Below, one piece after another: positions 1-9,030 of a DNA stretch of 20,437 bases. The stretch's first letter is position 1; each line of letters begins with the position of its first letter. The stretch is taken from the NCBI GenBank assembly GCA_002311315.1, contig DBZZ01000081.1:47837-68273 (forward strand), read 5' to 3'. The position numbers and the translations under genes were made by a program. The DNA comes from Methylococcaceae bacterium UBA1147. GTDB lineage: Bacteria > Pseudomonadota > Gammaproteobacteria > Methylococcales > UBA1147. The notes beneath the pieces were generated by a model. It had not been told where the DNA came from, did no database searches, and was given only the letters and a program-made list of their open reading frames with translations.

Positions 1-926
1 TCGCTGTCGTAACTGGAACTACCCAGCGCCTTGCTCAGAAATGGTTGTTCATGAATTCGGACAAATTCCGGGAACACTTGTTTGCCGAGACAATCGAGCA
101 TGAAGGATGATTTTCGGTACAGGTTTCCCCCACGGATTGCACCGATAAAATGCCCTATCAACCCGGAGGCACATTCTGCAGTGTAAATGACCGGGCATTG
201 ACGAGTAGACAAGGCTCGCGCACCCAACCTTCCCAGGGTACGTTCTGCAGCTTTTTCGCCGACCATGCGCGCCGATTCCAGGTCGCTGCTATCACGCGAT
301 ACAGTATACCAGTAATCCCGCTGCATACTGTCCCCACGCTGACCCAAAACGGAACAGCTGAGACTATGACGGCTACTGATGTAGCCATGGTTAAATCCAA
401 GGCTATTGGCAAATACTCGCATTCCCTGGTGGGTATCCACCCCTGCACCCTCGGAGTTCGTGATGTCGGAATGATAACGGCGTGCCGAATCTTCACATTC
501 AACGGCCAGTTTAATCGCCTCATCAACATCGAGGTCCCAAGCATGATTGAGATCAAGGTCCGGAAATTCAGTAGCAAGTTGGTCCGGTTCGGGTAGTCCG
601 GCATGAGGGTCTTCGGTCGCGTAACCAGCGATCGTGCACGCTGACGTCACTGTTTCACGAATCGCTTTGGCTGAAAGGTCGGTGCTGCTTGCGGTACCCT
701 TGCGTCGCCCGAAATAGACGGTCACTCCCAGGCTTTGCGACTTGTGGTTTTCTATCGTTTCCACGCCGCCAAGACGGGCCGTTACCGACAGCCCAGCTTC
801 GATTCCTATCCCGGCTTCCGCCGCGCTTGCGCCTTGAGAGCGGGCCTCCCGAAGCAGCTCGCCCACCCGTTCACGGAGCTGTAACAAGCCTTGATCCTCG
901 AAAAGGAGCGGCGCTTTGTTTATCAA
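1..926 (-). CDS. pmbA: PmbA/TldE, metalloprotease-like partner of TldD (3' end outside the window)
   Basis: PmbA (TldE) pairs with TldD in a heterodimeric peptidase that trims modified peptides such as microcin B17 and degrades the CcdA antitoxin in E. coli. Reading the minus strand from 926 gives an open frame of about 308 residues to the window edge. It has family blocks close to E. coli PmbA: SLGVTVYFGRRKGTASSTDL, HSLSCSVLG, RDYWYT, and GHFIGAIRGGNLYRKSSF with DCLGKQVFP near the edge. TldE subunits lack the HExxxH zinc site, and none is seen here. E. coli PmbA is about 450 residues, so roughly 140 are missing. The only in-frame start is TTG at 926: an in-frame TAA lies at 942-944, and an AAGG Shine-Dalgarno sits upstream of the TTG. 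It follows tldD with a 94-nt gap and is probably cotranscribed. Identity is sure; the start is less so. Confidence 0.93.
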   Translation of the reverse strand, partial: MINKAPLLFEDQGLLQLRERVGELLREARSQGASAAEAGIGIEAGLSVTARLGGVETIENHKSQSLGVTVYFGRRKGTASSTDLSAKAIRETVTSACTIAGYATEDPHAGLPEPDQLATEFPDLDLNHAWDLDVDEAIKLAVECEDSARRYHSDITNSEGAGVDTHQGMRVFANSLGFNHGYISSRHSLSCSVLGQRGDSMQRDYWYTVSRDSSDLESARMVGEKAAERTLGRLGARALSTRQCPVIYTAECASGLIGHFIGAIRGGNLYRKSSFMLDCLGKQVFPEFVRIHEQPFLSKALGSSSYDS

Positions 927-1020
927 TTCATCAACCTTGGGTTATGTTTTCACTGGAAAAAGTCTGGCTGTGCCGCCACCAGGAACGGCAACGAGACGAC
1001 CGGCAATATTTTTCAATGCC

Positions 1021-2469
1021 TCAGACTCCTGTTCCACCGACAGTCAGGCCATCTATCCTCAAGGTTGGCTGACCGACCCCGACCGGTACGCTCTGGCCGT
1101 CCTTGCCGCAGGTTCCAACGCCGCTGTCGAACTCGAGGTCATTGCCGACCATGGAAACCCGGGTCAACACGTCGGGACCGTTGCCGATCAGGGTTGCGCC
1201 CTTCACGGGGCGTGTCACCCTGCCTTTCTCGATGAGGTAGGCCTCACTCGCCGAAAACACGAATTTACCCGATGTAATGTCAACCTGTCCACCACCGAAA
1301 TTGCGTGCGAAAAGTCCCTTGTCGACTGACCGCAGGATTTCCTCTGGATCATGTGGCCCCGGCAGCATATAAGTATTCGTCATGCGAGGCATGGGAAGAT
1401 GGGCATAGGATTCACGGCGACCATTTCCGGTCGGCTGCACACCCATCAGGCGTGCATTGAGCTTGTCCTGCATATATCCCTTGAGAATTCCATTTTCGAT
1501 CAGAACCGTCTTCTGGGTCAGGGTCCCTTCATCATCGATATTGAGCGACCCTCGTCGTCCCGGCAAGCTCCCGTCGTCCACCACCGTACAAAGGTCACCC
1601 GCTACTCGTTCACCGATCCGTCCACTGAATGCAGATGTTCCCTTCCGGTTAAAATCGCCTTCGAGACCGTGTCCAATCGCTTCGTGCAACAGGATTCCTG
1701 GCCATCCGGGGCCCAGTACCACGACCATGCTTCCTGCAGGTGCCGCCACGGCATCCAGTTTCACAAGCGCCTGTCGCACTGCTTCTCGGCCGTATCCGAG
1801 AGCCCGGTCTTCGTCGGTGAAATAGCGATAATCGGTTCGCGCACCACCCCCTGCACTGCCGCGCTCACGCTTACCGTTCTGCTCAACGATCACCGACACG
1901 TTCAACCGGACCAGCGGTCTTACATCGCCAGCCTGGTGCCCGTCCTGACCGACCACCAGAACCACGTCATGTACCCCAACCAGGCTGACGATGACCTGCT
2001 CTATGCGTCCATCCAGTTTTCGTGTTTCCCGGTCGATGCGGTTCAGCAAACTGACTTTCTCGCTGTCCGGTATGGACTGAAGCGGATCGATTGGCCGGTA
2101 GAGTATCGATCGAGATCGCGACGTGACCGGCGCTAGCGTACCCCGTGAACCACTCCGGGCGATACGGGTGACGTTTCTGGCCGCATCTAGCAGCGGCTTC
2201 AGCTCGATGTCATCACTGTACGCAAATCCGGTTTTTTCTCCGGACACCCCGCGCACGCCGGCTCCCTGCTCGATACTGTGCGAGCCTTCCTTGATGATCC
2301 CGTCTTCTAACACCCATGATTCGCAACGACTCGACTGGAAATAGATATCGGCGTCATCCAGCGGGGCGCTCAGCAACTCCGCCATCACCCGATCAATATC
2401 CTGGTTCGCCAGCCCGGTCGGAGACAGGATCAGGTCCCGGGCCAGAGCAAGGCCATTCTCGGATGTCAT
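1021..2469 (-). CDS. tldD: TldD zinc metalloprotease
   Basis: TldD is the catalytic subunit of the cytosolic TldD/TldE peptidase, which unfolds and cleaves peptide substrates in an enclosed chamber. The 482-residue product has the expected family length. It carries the zinc motif HEAIGH at residues 262-267, followed by GLEGDFNRKG. The C-terminus holds the family block VGTCGKDGQSVPVGVGQPT, with the conserved cysteine and the RIDGLTVGGT ending. The ATG at 2469 overlaps the stop of the upstream amidase gene by 4 nt (ATGA), which indicates translational coupling, and pmbA follows directly. Together this gives an amidase-tldD-pmbA unit. Nothing appears truncated or altered. Confidence 0.97.
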   Translation of the reverse strand: MTSENGLALARDLILSPTGLANQDIDRVMAELLSAPLDDADIYFQSSRCESWVLEDGIIKEGSHSIEQGAGVRGVSGEKTGFAYSDDIELKPLLDAARNVTRIARSGSRGTLAPVTSRSRSILYRPIDPLQSIPDSEKVSLLNRIDRETRKLDGRIEQVIVSLVGVHDVVLVVGQDGHQAGDVRPLVRLNVSVIVEQNGKRERGSAGGGARTDYRYFTDEDRALGYGREAVRQALVKLDAVAAPAGSMVVVLGPGWPGILLHEAIGHGLEGDFNRKGTSAFSGRIGERVAGDLCTVVDDGSLPGRRGSLNIDDEGTLTQKTVLIENGILKGYMQDKLNARLMGVQPTGNGRRESYAHLPMPRMTNTYMLPGPHDPEEILRSVDKGLFARNFGGGQVDITSGKFVFSASEAYLIEKGRVTRPVKGATLIGNGPDVLTRVSMVGNDLEFDSGVGTCGKDGQSVPVGVGQPTLRIDGLTVGGTGV

Positions 2470-3293
2470 GGTAATTCACCGCATGCTAGCAACCGGTGAT
2501 CAAGAACCGGGAAGCTGCTACGCAGTCGGTTAAGCAATTGCAGATCGATTCTGGCAAGCACATAGCCGGGGCCAGTATCCTTCTTGTCAAGCACCTTGCC
2601 CCAAGGATCGACAATCATGCTGCGACCATGCGTCTGCCGACCGTTGACGTGAAAACCTCCCTGGGCGGCGGCCACCACGTAACAGAGGTTCTCCACCGCA
2701 CGGGCACGAACCAGGACGTCCCAGTGGGCGGCTCCGGTTTTCTCGGTGAAGGCTGCAGGAAGCACGATGATTTCCACTCCGCTCGACAACATCCGCCGAA
2801 ACAGTTCCGGGAATCGGAGGTCGTAGCAGACTGCGATGCCCAATCGGCCGAACGGTGTATTCAGAACCACCGGTTCGGTACCTGCCTCGATGGTATCGGA
2901 TTCCCGGTATTGTTCGTCTGTTCCTGGAACATCAACATCAAACAGATGCATTTTGTCATAACGCGCCACTTGCTGACCCTGGTCATCGAAAACCAGGCAA
3001 CTGGCCCTAATCTTCCCGGAAACCGAGGCCACTATCGGCAGGGTACCGCCGACAATCCAGACCGAATTACGCCTTGCACTATCAGCAAGAAATTGCTGGA
3101 TCATCCCGTTACCGACATTTTCCATGCAATCCAGTTTGTCGAACTCGGTTCTGCCCATCAGGGCAAAATTTTCGGGAAGCACTACCAATCCCGCACCCGC
3201 CTCCGCGGCGGCACCGATCAGCCGCCCAGCTTCGAGCAGATTCGCTTCCACATCAGGGCCGGAGGCCATTTGAATCGCTGCACAATTTTTCAT
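2466..3293 (-). CDS. Carbon-nitrogen hydrolase, Nit family (deaminated-glutathione-amidase-like)
   Basis: The 275-residue product is a nitrilase-superfamily amidase that hydrolyses C-N bonds of small amides. The Glu-Lys-Cys triad is visible: E41 in VLPENFALMG, K114 in RYDKMHLFDVDVPG and C156 in GIAVCYDLRFPELFR. The last motif, with RARAVEN near residue 197 and the closing GRSMIVDPWG block, is typical of the Nit1/YbeM branch, whose known substrate is deaminated glutathione. Substrate assignment here is inference from that resemblance. It is expected to be cytosolic, with no signal peptide. Its TGA overlaps the tldD ATG, so the two are cotranslated. The upstream side is a 383-nt gap to yhdP. 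The ATG start is supported by the standard KNCAAIQMASGPD family N-terminus. Confidence 0.92.
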   Translation of the reverse strand: MKNCAAIQMASGPDVEANLLEAGRLIGAAAEAGAGLVVLPENFALMGRTEFDKLDCMENVGNGMIQQFLADSARRNSVWIVGGTLPIVASVSGKIRASCLVFDDQGQQVARYDKMHLFDVDVPGTDEQYRESDTIEAGTEPVVLNTPFGRLGIAVCYDLRFPELFRRMLSSGVEIIVLPAAFTEKTGAAHWDVLVRARAVENLCYVVAAAQGGFHVNGRQTHGRSMIVDPWGKVLDKKDTGPGYVLARIDLQLLNRLRSSFPVLDHRLLACGELP

Positions 3294-3503
3294 ACTTTAA
3301 TGATTTCTGGCTCTTCCCCTGAATTAATTCCTTGAACAACGACGCAAAATGCGCCGAGCTATCTGACTGCGTGGACCAACACCCACAGTACCTGTTTCCC
3401 TCAACCCTTCAAACCGGTAGTCCAGGGATTAAAAACCGGCTTCGCGAACCAGTCCATCGATTCCGAGAAAATATTTCCACCGCAATACGGCAAGGGCGAC
3501 TGA

Positions 3504-3512
3504 ATTATAACA
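3504..3512 (-). promoter_or_regulatory. Possible extended -10 promoter for the amidase-tldD-pmbA unit
   Basis: On the minus strand the sequence TGTTATAAT contains a perfect TATAAT preceded by the TGn extension. There is no good -35 at 16-18 bp; the best hexamer at 17 bp is TAATAC, and extended -10 promoters can tolerate that. It would start transcription about 200 nt upstream of the amidase ATG. Moderate to low confidence because a hexamer of this kind can occur by chance in AT-rich DNA. Confidence 0.35.
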
Positions 3513-3544
3513 TTCCCAAGAACCGCGTATTATTCGGCAAGCAG

Positions 3545-3566
3545 CAAAGCCACAAAGCCACAAAGC
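3545..3566. repeat. Short tandem repeat, unit CAAAGCCA
   Basis: Two full copies of the 8-bp unit and a third six-base partial copy stand head to tail in the yhdP-amidase gap. It is noncoding, and the period would allow length change by slippage. No function is apparent. Confidence 0.75.
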
Positions 3567-3595
3567 TGAAATGATCGCAGGATCTGCGCGAGATC

Positions 3596-3651
3596 AAAAC
3601 GCGGCCTTAACCTGGACCACGGACTTGACCAAACCATTTGTCCCTGGCCGC
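3596..3651 (-). terminator. Terminator-like hairpin downstream of yhdP
   Basis: In the minus direction GCGGCC (3646-3651) can pair with GGCCGC (3601-3606), and the descending arm is followed by GTTTTG. The intervening 39 nt contain a GGAC/GTCC inner pair. The loop is long and the T-run is only four, so this is a weak candidate. Its place 25 nt after the yhdP stop is right for a terminator. Confidence 0.33.
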
Positions 3652-3676
3652 AGACGTGCCGACCCACATGGATGCT

Positions 3677-6600
3677 CTACAAGGACTTTCGGCTTCCCGG
3701 CAGGCGGACGATATCCGGATCATCCCATCCACCGGTGATCCAGTATTTCCTGTTGATCACCTCACGCGATCTGTTTCCCTGTAATCGCTCAAACAGAATG
3801 GTTGCCCCGGCGATCACTCCCCTTGGCATCACGGTAACAATATCGTCCAGCTGCTCCTTAACGAGATCCACTTCGCCAGCAACAATGATTTCCGCCGGTA
3901 GTGCGTTGACCAGCAATCGGTTGATCTTCACCAGTCCCCGGGAAACACGGAACGCACACTCACCGTCTTCGAAAGACCATCCTCGACCAAACAAGTCACC
4001 AAAATCAAGCAGCAAGAGGTTTTTCAATCCGTCCAGGTTAAACAGGCCGAAAAGACGCCCGATCCCGCCGGGGTCCACCGTCAAAAAACGGCCTTCTCCA
4101 AACTCAGCTCTCGCTGTTCCCGACAGATTCTCGGCATTGAGATCATAAACCGGATCATCCCAGGTCAGCGAAACTCTGGACCTCACCCGAGCATCCATGA
4201 TCAACCCCGGTTTTCCCCTATTCCTGAGGAAATCTCCCAGCGAATCAATGTCCAATCTACCGGCAACCGAAGTCCTTTGTCCGCCAGCGGAATCCACCCA
4301 TGTGCCAACCAACTTGAGATCCACACCTTTCCCGAAAAGGTTCAGCCTGTCGATCTGCATTTCCCGAGCCTGCCGCGTGGTCACAAGCTCCAGGGTTCCG
4401 TAATCGGTCTTCTCCCAGAACAGTCGACCGGCCCTGATATTCAGGTCCGGAAAACTTTGGGGTTTCCAGTCAACACCTTCCCCCGACGAGTAATTCTCCA
4501 GGCTACCCTTCTCCGGTATCCGCAGGTAATCAAGGTCCAGATCCAAGCCGGCAATTTCGCCGTGGTCGATTTTCACGGCAAAGCGACCGCTTGCAAATCG
4601 ATTTTCCATGAAGCCTTCCCACGCTCCGGGCTGCCGACGCATCCGGAGACTGAACGGACCCATATCCTTAGCTGGAAGAACAAGGTTTCCGAACTGAACA
4701 TCGACCAGCGTGAGTCCTGTACTTTTCGATTCTGACGGGCTGTCTAGTGAATCGAAAAAGTCGCACCACGCATCGAATTCAATATTTTCCAGCCGTGCGT
4801 AAAGACCCAGGCCATCCATCGGTCCTTTTTCACTCGAAATCCCGCCAAGTTCGATCCGCCCCCTGACCAACTCTAGTTCGTCGCCATTTGCCACCAACAC
4901 AAAACGCGCCTCGGCAATGTCTCCGTACACCAACTCCAGCGAAATTTCCTTGCCAGGCTGCAGATGGCTCCGTAGCGTGAGTTCACGTGGTAAAGCCGAC
5001 GACTTAAGCAGAGGCGGCGGTAGACTGACTGTGATTCCCTGTAAGTCGGAATAGAAGCTGATGTCGGCATAAAGGTTCTCTGTCAGCTTGGGAAACATAA
5101 AATCGACTTGATAATCCGTCCTGCCGTTGACAAAAGGCATCAGCGGGAAGGAATACCTGCGAGCAAGAGAATCGGAACTGACCGTCCCTCGCAGGTGCAT
5201 CTCGAAACCACCATCATTGTCCGACAGGTCAACATAGACCTGAGAGCCAAGCAACCTCCCCCCGATCCCGCTGGCCTCGATTCCCTCGTGGGTGAAATGA
5301 AGTTGTCCTCTTGCTTCATCTAGCTGCAAACCAGCAGAACCCACTCGCACCTTTTCGAGATCAACCGTGCCTTTGACGAGGACATCATCCAGTTCTTCTA
5401 TAATCGGCACATCAAGCCGGAGCGTGACACGGTTGCTACCGACGATGGTTACATAATCGAGCAGTGGCTTGTACAGAGGCGCCAGCGGAGTATTCATGAC
5501 AAATTCCAAGCTCTGGCTGATCTGTCCCTCTGCACTTATCTCGGCAACCAGGTACTCGTCAAAACCGAGGTCCCGAGCATTGACCCGGAAACCGCTGACT
5601 GACATTCCCGATACAGTGGCATCCGAGCCCTGGATGCTGATACCGGCCTGGAAAAATCGAACCTCCGATTCATCGGTGGTGATTGACGGCCAGTCCGGAT
5701 GATAGGACAGCACGACATCCTTGGTATGAAACAGTGTTTCGAAGACACCTTCTCCAGCACGAAACGGAAACGCGCTCAGCGGCCCTCGGAGCAACATCGC
5801 TCCCTCGGTCAACTTTCCTGACTGGAACGCAGAATCCAGCCAGTCGACAAGGGACTCGGTCATAGTATTAACCGGCAGGTACTTGTAACTCGCTGCTACG
5901 TTGCCGTTCTCAAAGGCCACCTGCAAATCAAGAAAAGGTTCCCCTTCTCCGCGAGGCAGGGACAAGACCATCCTCGCTTGCGCCGAAATATCGGGGCTCG
6001 CCAACCCCATCCAGTCGCTGATCAGGCTCCATTCACGTTCGTCCCGTTTCCAGCGAAAATCACCCTTGATCCTTTCCAGCCGGATCGGCCAGCGAATCTC
6101 GGAGAGCCAATCGATTTCGGTCTTCCCCGAAATCACCTGGAACGAACCACTATCCGAGTTGCCGCAGACCGTTCCGGAAAGGTTCTTCACCCCCGGGTAG
6201 GATCCGCGAGAATTGAAACCCATCTCTTCGAAGCGTCCGCACACGGACCAAGGATGATCGGTATTCCCGGACCCAGATATCCCCAGCGTCAGATCGAAAA
6301 CATCTCCTTGCGGGGCAAACGCTTGCAAGGTCTCGTGATGTTGCCCAGGCAACATACGCAGACCAACCACCACCCTGTTAATATCCGTCAAGTTCAGGTA
6401 CGACGCAGAAAAAGTCTTCTGGAAGGAACCATCGGCCACCTGCGCACGGTACCCGAAATCAAAATCTGTTCGCGGCCACGCCTTGCCGTTAAGGTTGAGC
6501 AAGAACCGACGAACAGACAGGCTCCAACCGTCCTCAAGTTCCTGCCAAAGGAACCAGGCTGAGGTTTTCGACAATCCAAGTTCGGCGCTCTCGCTATCGG

Positions 6601-7450
6601 AGTCTGGTCCCCGATGCGCCAGCCGGCCCTGGCGAAAAACTACTTCACCGGCAAGATCGACCACGGCCGATTTTTTCACGGTTCCCCAGAACCGGAAGCT
6701 GCCTTTACCGGCTGGAACACTGTAGCCATTGAGCGAAAAGCCCTCCAGCAGTTTCCCAAAGTCCAGGCGTCCGGTTCGGAGATAAATCCTACCGCTGCAG
6801 CAGTTCGGCATCGAGATATCACCAGCGTAGTCAATGCGCATGCTGAACGCCTCGGCATGAGCCCCCGACACTTCCAGGTCGATCGCCACCTTGTGCCCGT
6901 CGCCGGCACTCAACAGTCGAATATCAACGCTGGAAAAATGATAAGGAGATGCTGGACGACCGGGGTGTTGCAGGTCGACTTCACTTTCAAGCAATTCGAA
7001 TTGACCATCGCCGAATATCCATTTCGGCATCTCCCCTCCACTATCCATACCGACTATGCTGATGCGGCCGTCATCCGTCCTGCGGATCGACAGTTTGGCT
7101 CCCCTGATAGTCACCCAGCGCGGTTGAAACCGGCCTGTCAGCAGAAATTCCGTCAGATTCAAACCGGCACGCAACTGCTCGAAGCGCAGGAGGGTCTTCC
7201 GGCTGTCCGGATCGAGAATGCGCAAGCCCGAAATAACAACCTCTGGCCAGAAACCATTCATGCTTCCCTTCATGTTGTCTATTTCGATCGGCTTTCCGAT
7301 CGATAAACTGATCGACGAAACGATCCGTGTCTTGTAATGACCGATTTGGGGCAGGAATAGCCTGACTGCGCTGATTCCCAGGGCCAGCATAAGCAGCAAA
7401 ACAACCAGGGCAGCCCGAAGGCTGTAAACAATGCGGGTAGTCTCGATCAC
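3677..7450 (-). CDS. yhdP: YhdP, AsmA-like envelope phospholipid transport protein
   Basis: YhdP is a very long AsmA-like protein. In E. coli it bridges the periplasm and, with TamB and YdbH, moves phospholipids to the outer membrane. The product here is 1257 residues, close to the E. coli length of about 1266. One hydrophobic N-terminal segment (roughly residues 11-33, rich in AALVVLLLMLALG) anchors it in the inner membrane. The remainder is the expected repetitive beta-rich periplasmic body, with phrases such as GISIQGSDATVSG and the C-terminal NRLLVNALPAEIIVAGEVDL and ITGGWDDPDIV that mark the family end. The start is GTG at 7450 with no strong Shine-Dalgarno; no ATG lies before the membrane segment. 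It sits 39 nt after rng, in the conserved rng-yhdP-tldD order. The following 383-nt gap is unusual for this operon. Confidence 0.93.
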   Translation of the reverse strand: MIETTRIVYSLRAALVVLLLMLALGISAVRLFLPQIGHYKTRIVSSISLSIGKPIEIDNMKGSMNGFWPEVVISGLRILDPDSRKTLLRFEQLRAGLNLTEFLLTGRFQPRWVTIRGAKLSIRRTDDGRISIVGMDSGGEMPKWIFGDGQFELLESEVDLQHPGRPASPYHFSSVDIRLLSAGDGHKVAIDLEVSGAHAEAFSMRIDYAGDISMPNCCSGRIYLRTGRLDFGKLLEGFSLNGYSVPAGKGSFRFWGTVKKSAVVDLAGEVVFRQGRLAHRGPDSDSESAELGLSKTSAWFLWQELEDGWSLSVRRFLLNLNGKAWPRTDFDFGYRAQVADGSFQKTFSASYLNLTDINRVVVGLRMLPGQHHETLQAFAPQGDVFDLTLGISGSGNTDHPWSVCGRFEEMGFNSRGSYPGVKNLSGTVCGNSDSGSFQVISGKTEIDWLSEIRWPIRLERIKGDFRWKRDEREWSLISDWMGLASPDISAQARMVLSLPRGEGEPFLDLQVAFENGNVAASYKYLPVNTMTESLVDWLDSAFQSGKLTEGAMLLRGPLSAFPFRAGEGVFETLFHTKDVVLSYHPDWPSITTDESEVRFFQAGISIQGSDATVSGMSVSGFRVNARDLGFDEYLVAEISAEGQISQSLEFVMNTPLAPLYKPLLDYVTIVGSNRVTLRLDVPIIEELDDVLVKGTVDLEKVRVGSAGLQLDEARGQLHFTHEGIEASGIGGRLLGSQVYVDLSDNDGGFEMHLRGTVSSDSLARRYSFPLMPFVNGRTDYQVDFMFPKLTENLYADISFYSDLQGITVSLPPPLLKSSALPRELTLRSHLQPGKEISLELVYGDIAEARFVLVANGDELELVRGRIELGGISSEKGPMDGLGLYARLENIEFDAWCDFFDSLDSPSESKSTGLTLVDVQFGNLVLPAKDMGPFSLRMRRQPGAWEGFMENRFASGRFAVKIDHGEIAGLDLDLDYLRIPEKGSLENYSSGEGVDWKPQSFPDLNIRAGRLFWEKTDYGTLELVTTRQAREMQIDRLNLFGKGVDLKLVGTWVDSAGGQRTSVAGRLDIDSLGDFLRNRGKPGLIMDARVRSRVSLTWDDPVYDLNAENLSGTARAEFGEGRFLTVDPGGIGRLFGLFNLDGLKNLLLLDFGDLFGRGWSFEDGECAFRVSRGLVKINRLLVNALPAEIIVAGEVDLVKEQLDDIVTVMPRGVIAGATILFERLQGNRSREVINRKYWITGGWDDPDIVRLPGSRKSL

Positions 7451-7489
7451 GTAGTGCTGAGAACAGACCTGTCGAACCGGCCAGCCACG

Positions 7490-8944
7490 CTAAAGCAACA
7501 CAACATCGTACTGTTCTTGCGTATACTGGCTTTCCACCCGGAAACGGATACGAACGCCCAGAAATTTCTCCAGTTCGGACAGGGTCGATGCTTCTTCGTC
7601 GAGCAGTATCTCGACCACTTCGTTTGAAGCCAGCACCAGCAGGCTCTCCATGTTGTACTGCTTGGCCTCGCGGATGATTTCACGAAAGATCTCTAGGCAG
7701 GTCGTTTCTGCCGTTTTGAGAACGCCTCGACCACTGCAGGTAACGCAAGGTTCGCAAAGAATATTTTGCAAGCTCCCGCGCGTTCGCTTGCGTGTCATTT
7801 CGACCAGGCCGAGAGCCGATACCTCGGTAATGCTGGTCTTTGCATGATCTTTTTCCAGCTGTTTTTCCAGGGCGTTGAGCACCTGCGTCTTGTGATCCTC
7901 ATCGCGCATGTCGATAAAGTCAATGATGATGATTCCACCCAGGTTACGCAGCCTCAGGTGCCGAACGATCGTCTGAACAGCTTCCAGGTTCGTCTTGAAA
8001 ATGGTTTCTTCCAGGCTTCTCTTGCCAACGTATCCCCCGGTGTTCACATCGATGGTGGTCATGGCTTCGGTCTGGTCGAACACCAAGTCACCACCAGACT
8101 TGAGAAACACCTTCCTGTCCAACGCCTTCTGAATGTCGTCCTCGATGCCGAAAATATCGAAAATGGGCCTTTCACCGGCATAATGTTCGATCATGTCGGT
8201 CACCTCAGGCAGGAATTCCCCGGCAAACGTCACCAGAGACTGGTAGGTCTCCCTGGAATCGACACGAATTTTTTCGATTTTCTCCCGGTAAAGATCACGC
8301 AAAGCCCGAACGCTCAGGGGAAGATCGTTGTGGATCAGTGTCCCGGAACTGGTGTCCTGAATACGTTCATTGATCGAATTCCACAGCTTCACCAAAAACA
8401 TCATGTCCGAACGCAGGACATCCTCGTCGACGGACTCGGCGGCAGTGCGGGCGATAAATGCCCCCGTATCGAATTGTTCCTGAAAGCCATCCAAGCAGTC
8501 CTTGAGCCGCGTCCTTTCCTCCTCACATTCGATCCTCTGGGAAATTCCACACACCGACGAGTAGGGCAGATAGACCGTGTAACGGGAGGGAATCGACAGT
8601 TCCGTCGTCAGCCGGGCACCCTTGCTTCCCAGCGGATCCTTGATCACCTGGACAACAATGTCCTGGTGTTCGACAAGCAGGCGATCAATGTTGTTAGAGC
8701 CCAGCTTTTCTGCGTCCTTGCTGGACAGATCCGAAACATGCAGAAACGCATTCCGATCCAGTCCCGCGTCGACAAAGACCGCATGCATGCCCGGCAATAC
8801 CCGGCTTACCTCCCCCTTGTATATATTGCCGACCAGCCCCTTCCTGCTGGTACGCTCAATAATCACTTCCTGAACCACCCCGTTTTCAACCACCGCAACT
8901 CGGGTTTCCTGGGGAGTAATGTTCAGCAGAATTTCGTCACTCAT
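7490..8944 (-). CDS. rng: Ribonuclease G
   Basis: RNase G is an endoribonuclease of the RNase E/G family. It matures the 5' end of 16S rRNA and cuts selected mRNAs in the cytoplasm. The 484-residue product has the length of RNase G rather than RNase E and lacks the long RNase E C-terminal scaffold. An S1-type RNA-binding domain occupies about residues 37-120 (GLVGNIYKGEVSRVLPGM). The DNase-I-like catalytic part carries D299 in TTIDVNTGGYVGKRSLEE and D342 in IIIIDFIDMRDEDHK. The zinc-link cysteines are C400 and C403 in CEPCVTCSGRG. The N-terminus matches the family start (SDEILLNITPQETRVAVVENG), supporting ATG at 8944 although its Shine-Dalgarno is poor. It lies 86 nt after maf and 39 nt before yhdP. 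Confidence 0.97.
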   Translation of the reverse strand: MSDEILLNITPQETRVAVVENGVVQEVIIERTSRKGLVGNIYKGEVSRVLPGMHAVFVDAGLDRNAFLHVSDLSSKDAEKLGSNNIDRLLVEHQDIVVQVIKDPLGSKGARLTTELSIPSRYTVYLPYSSVCGISQRIECEEERTRLKDCLDGFQEQFDTGAFIARTAAESVDEDVLRSDMMFLVKLWNSINERIQDTSSGTLIHNDLPLSVRALRDLYREKIEKIRVDSRETYQSLVTFAGEFLPEVTDMIEHYAGERPIFDIFGIEDDIQKALDRKVFLKSGGDLVFDQTEAMTTIDVNTGGYVGKRSLEETIFKTNLEAVQTIVRHLRLRNLGGIIIIDFIDMRDEDHKTQVLNALEKQLEKDHAKTSITEVSALGLVEMTRKRTRGSLQNILCEPCVTCSGRGVLKTAETTCLEIFREIIREAKQYNMESLLVLASNEVVEILLDEEASTLSELEKFLGVRIRFRVESQYTQEQYDVVLL

Positions 8945-9030
8945 TTGTTTTCAGTTTTAATCAATCGTTTCACCAGCAGGCTAACAGGCCACGGACAGTT
9001 TCAAGGGGTGCGAAATTGCAGTTCCCTGGA

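Larger units (their letters stand above)
3294..3676. other. 383-nt intergenic region between yhdP and the Nit amidase gene
   Basis: No convincing gene is visible on either strand; short plus-strand frames lack ribosome binding sites and family resemblance. Reading in the minus direction it holds, in order, a terminator-like hairpin after yhdP (3596-3651), an 8-bp-period tandem repeat (3545-3566), and an extended -10 box (3504-3512). About 200 nt of AT-richer leader then runs to the amidase ATG. This suggests a transcription break between yhdP and the amidase-tldD-pmbA group. Confidence 0.5.

Noticed and set aside
158..604. 148-residue open frames on both strands at the left edge
   Set aside because: They are other-frame shadows of pmbA, whose frame gives clear family motifs.
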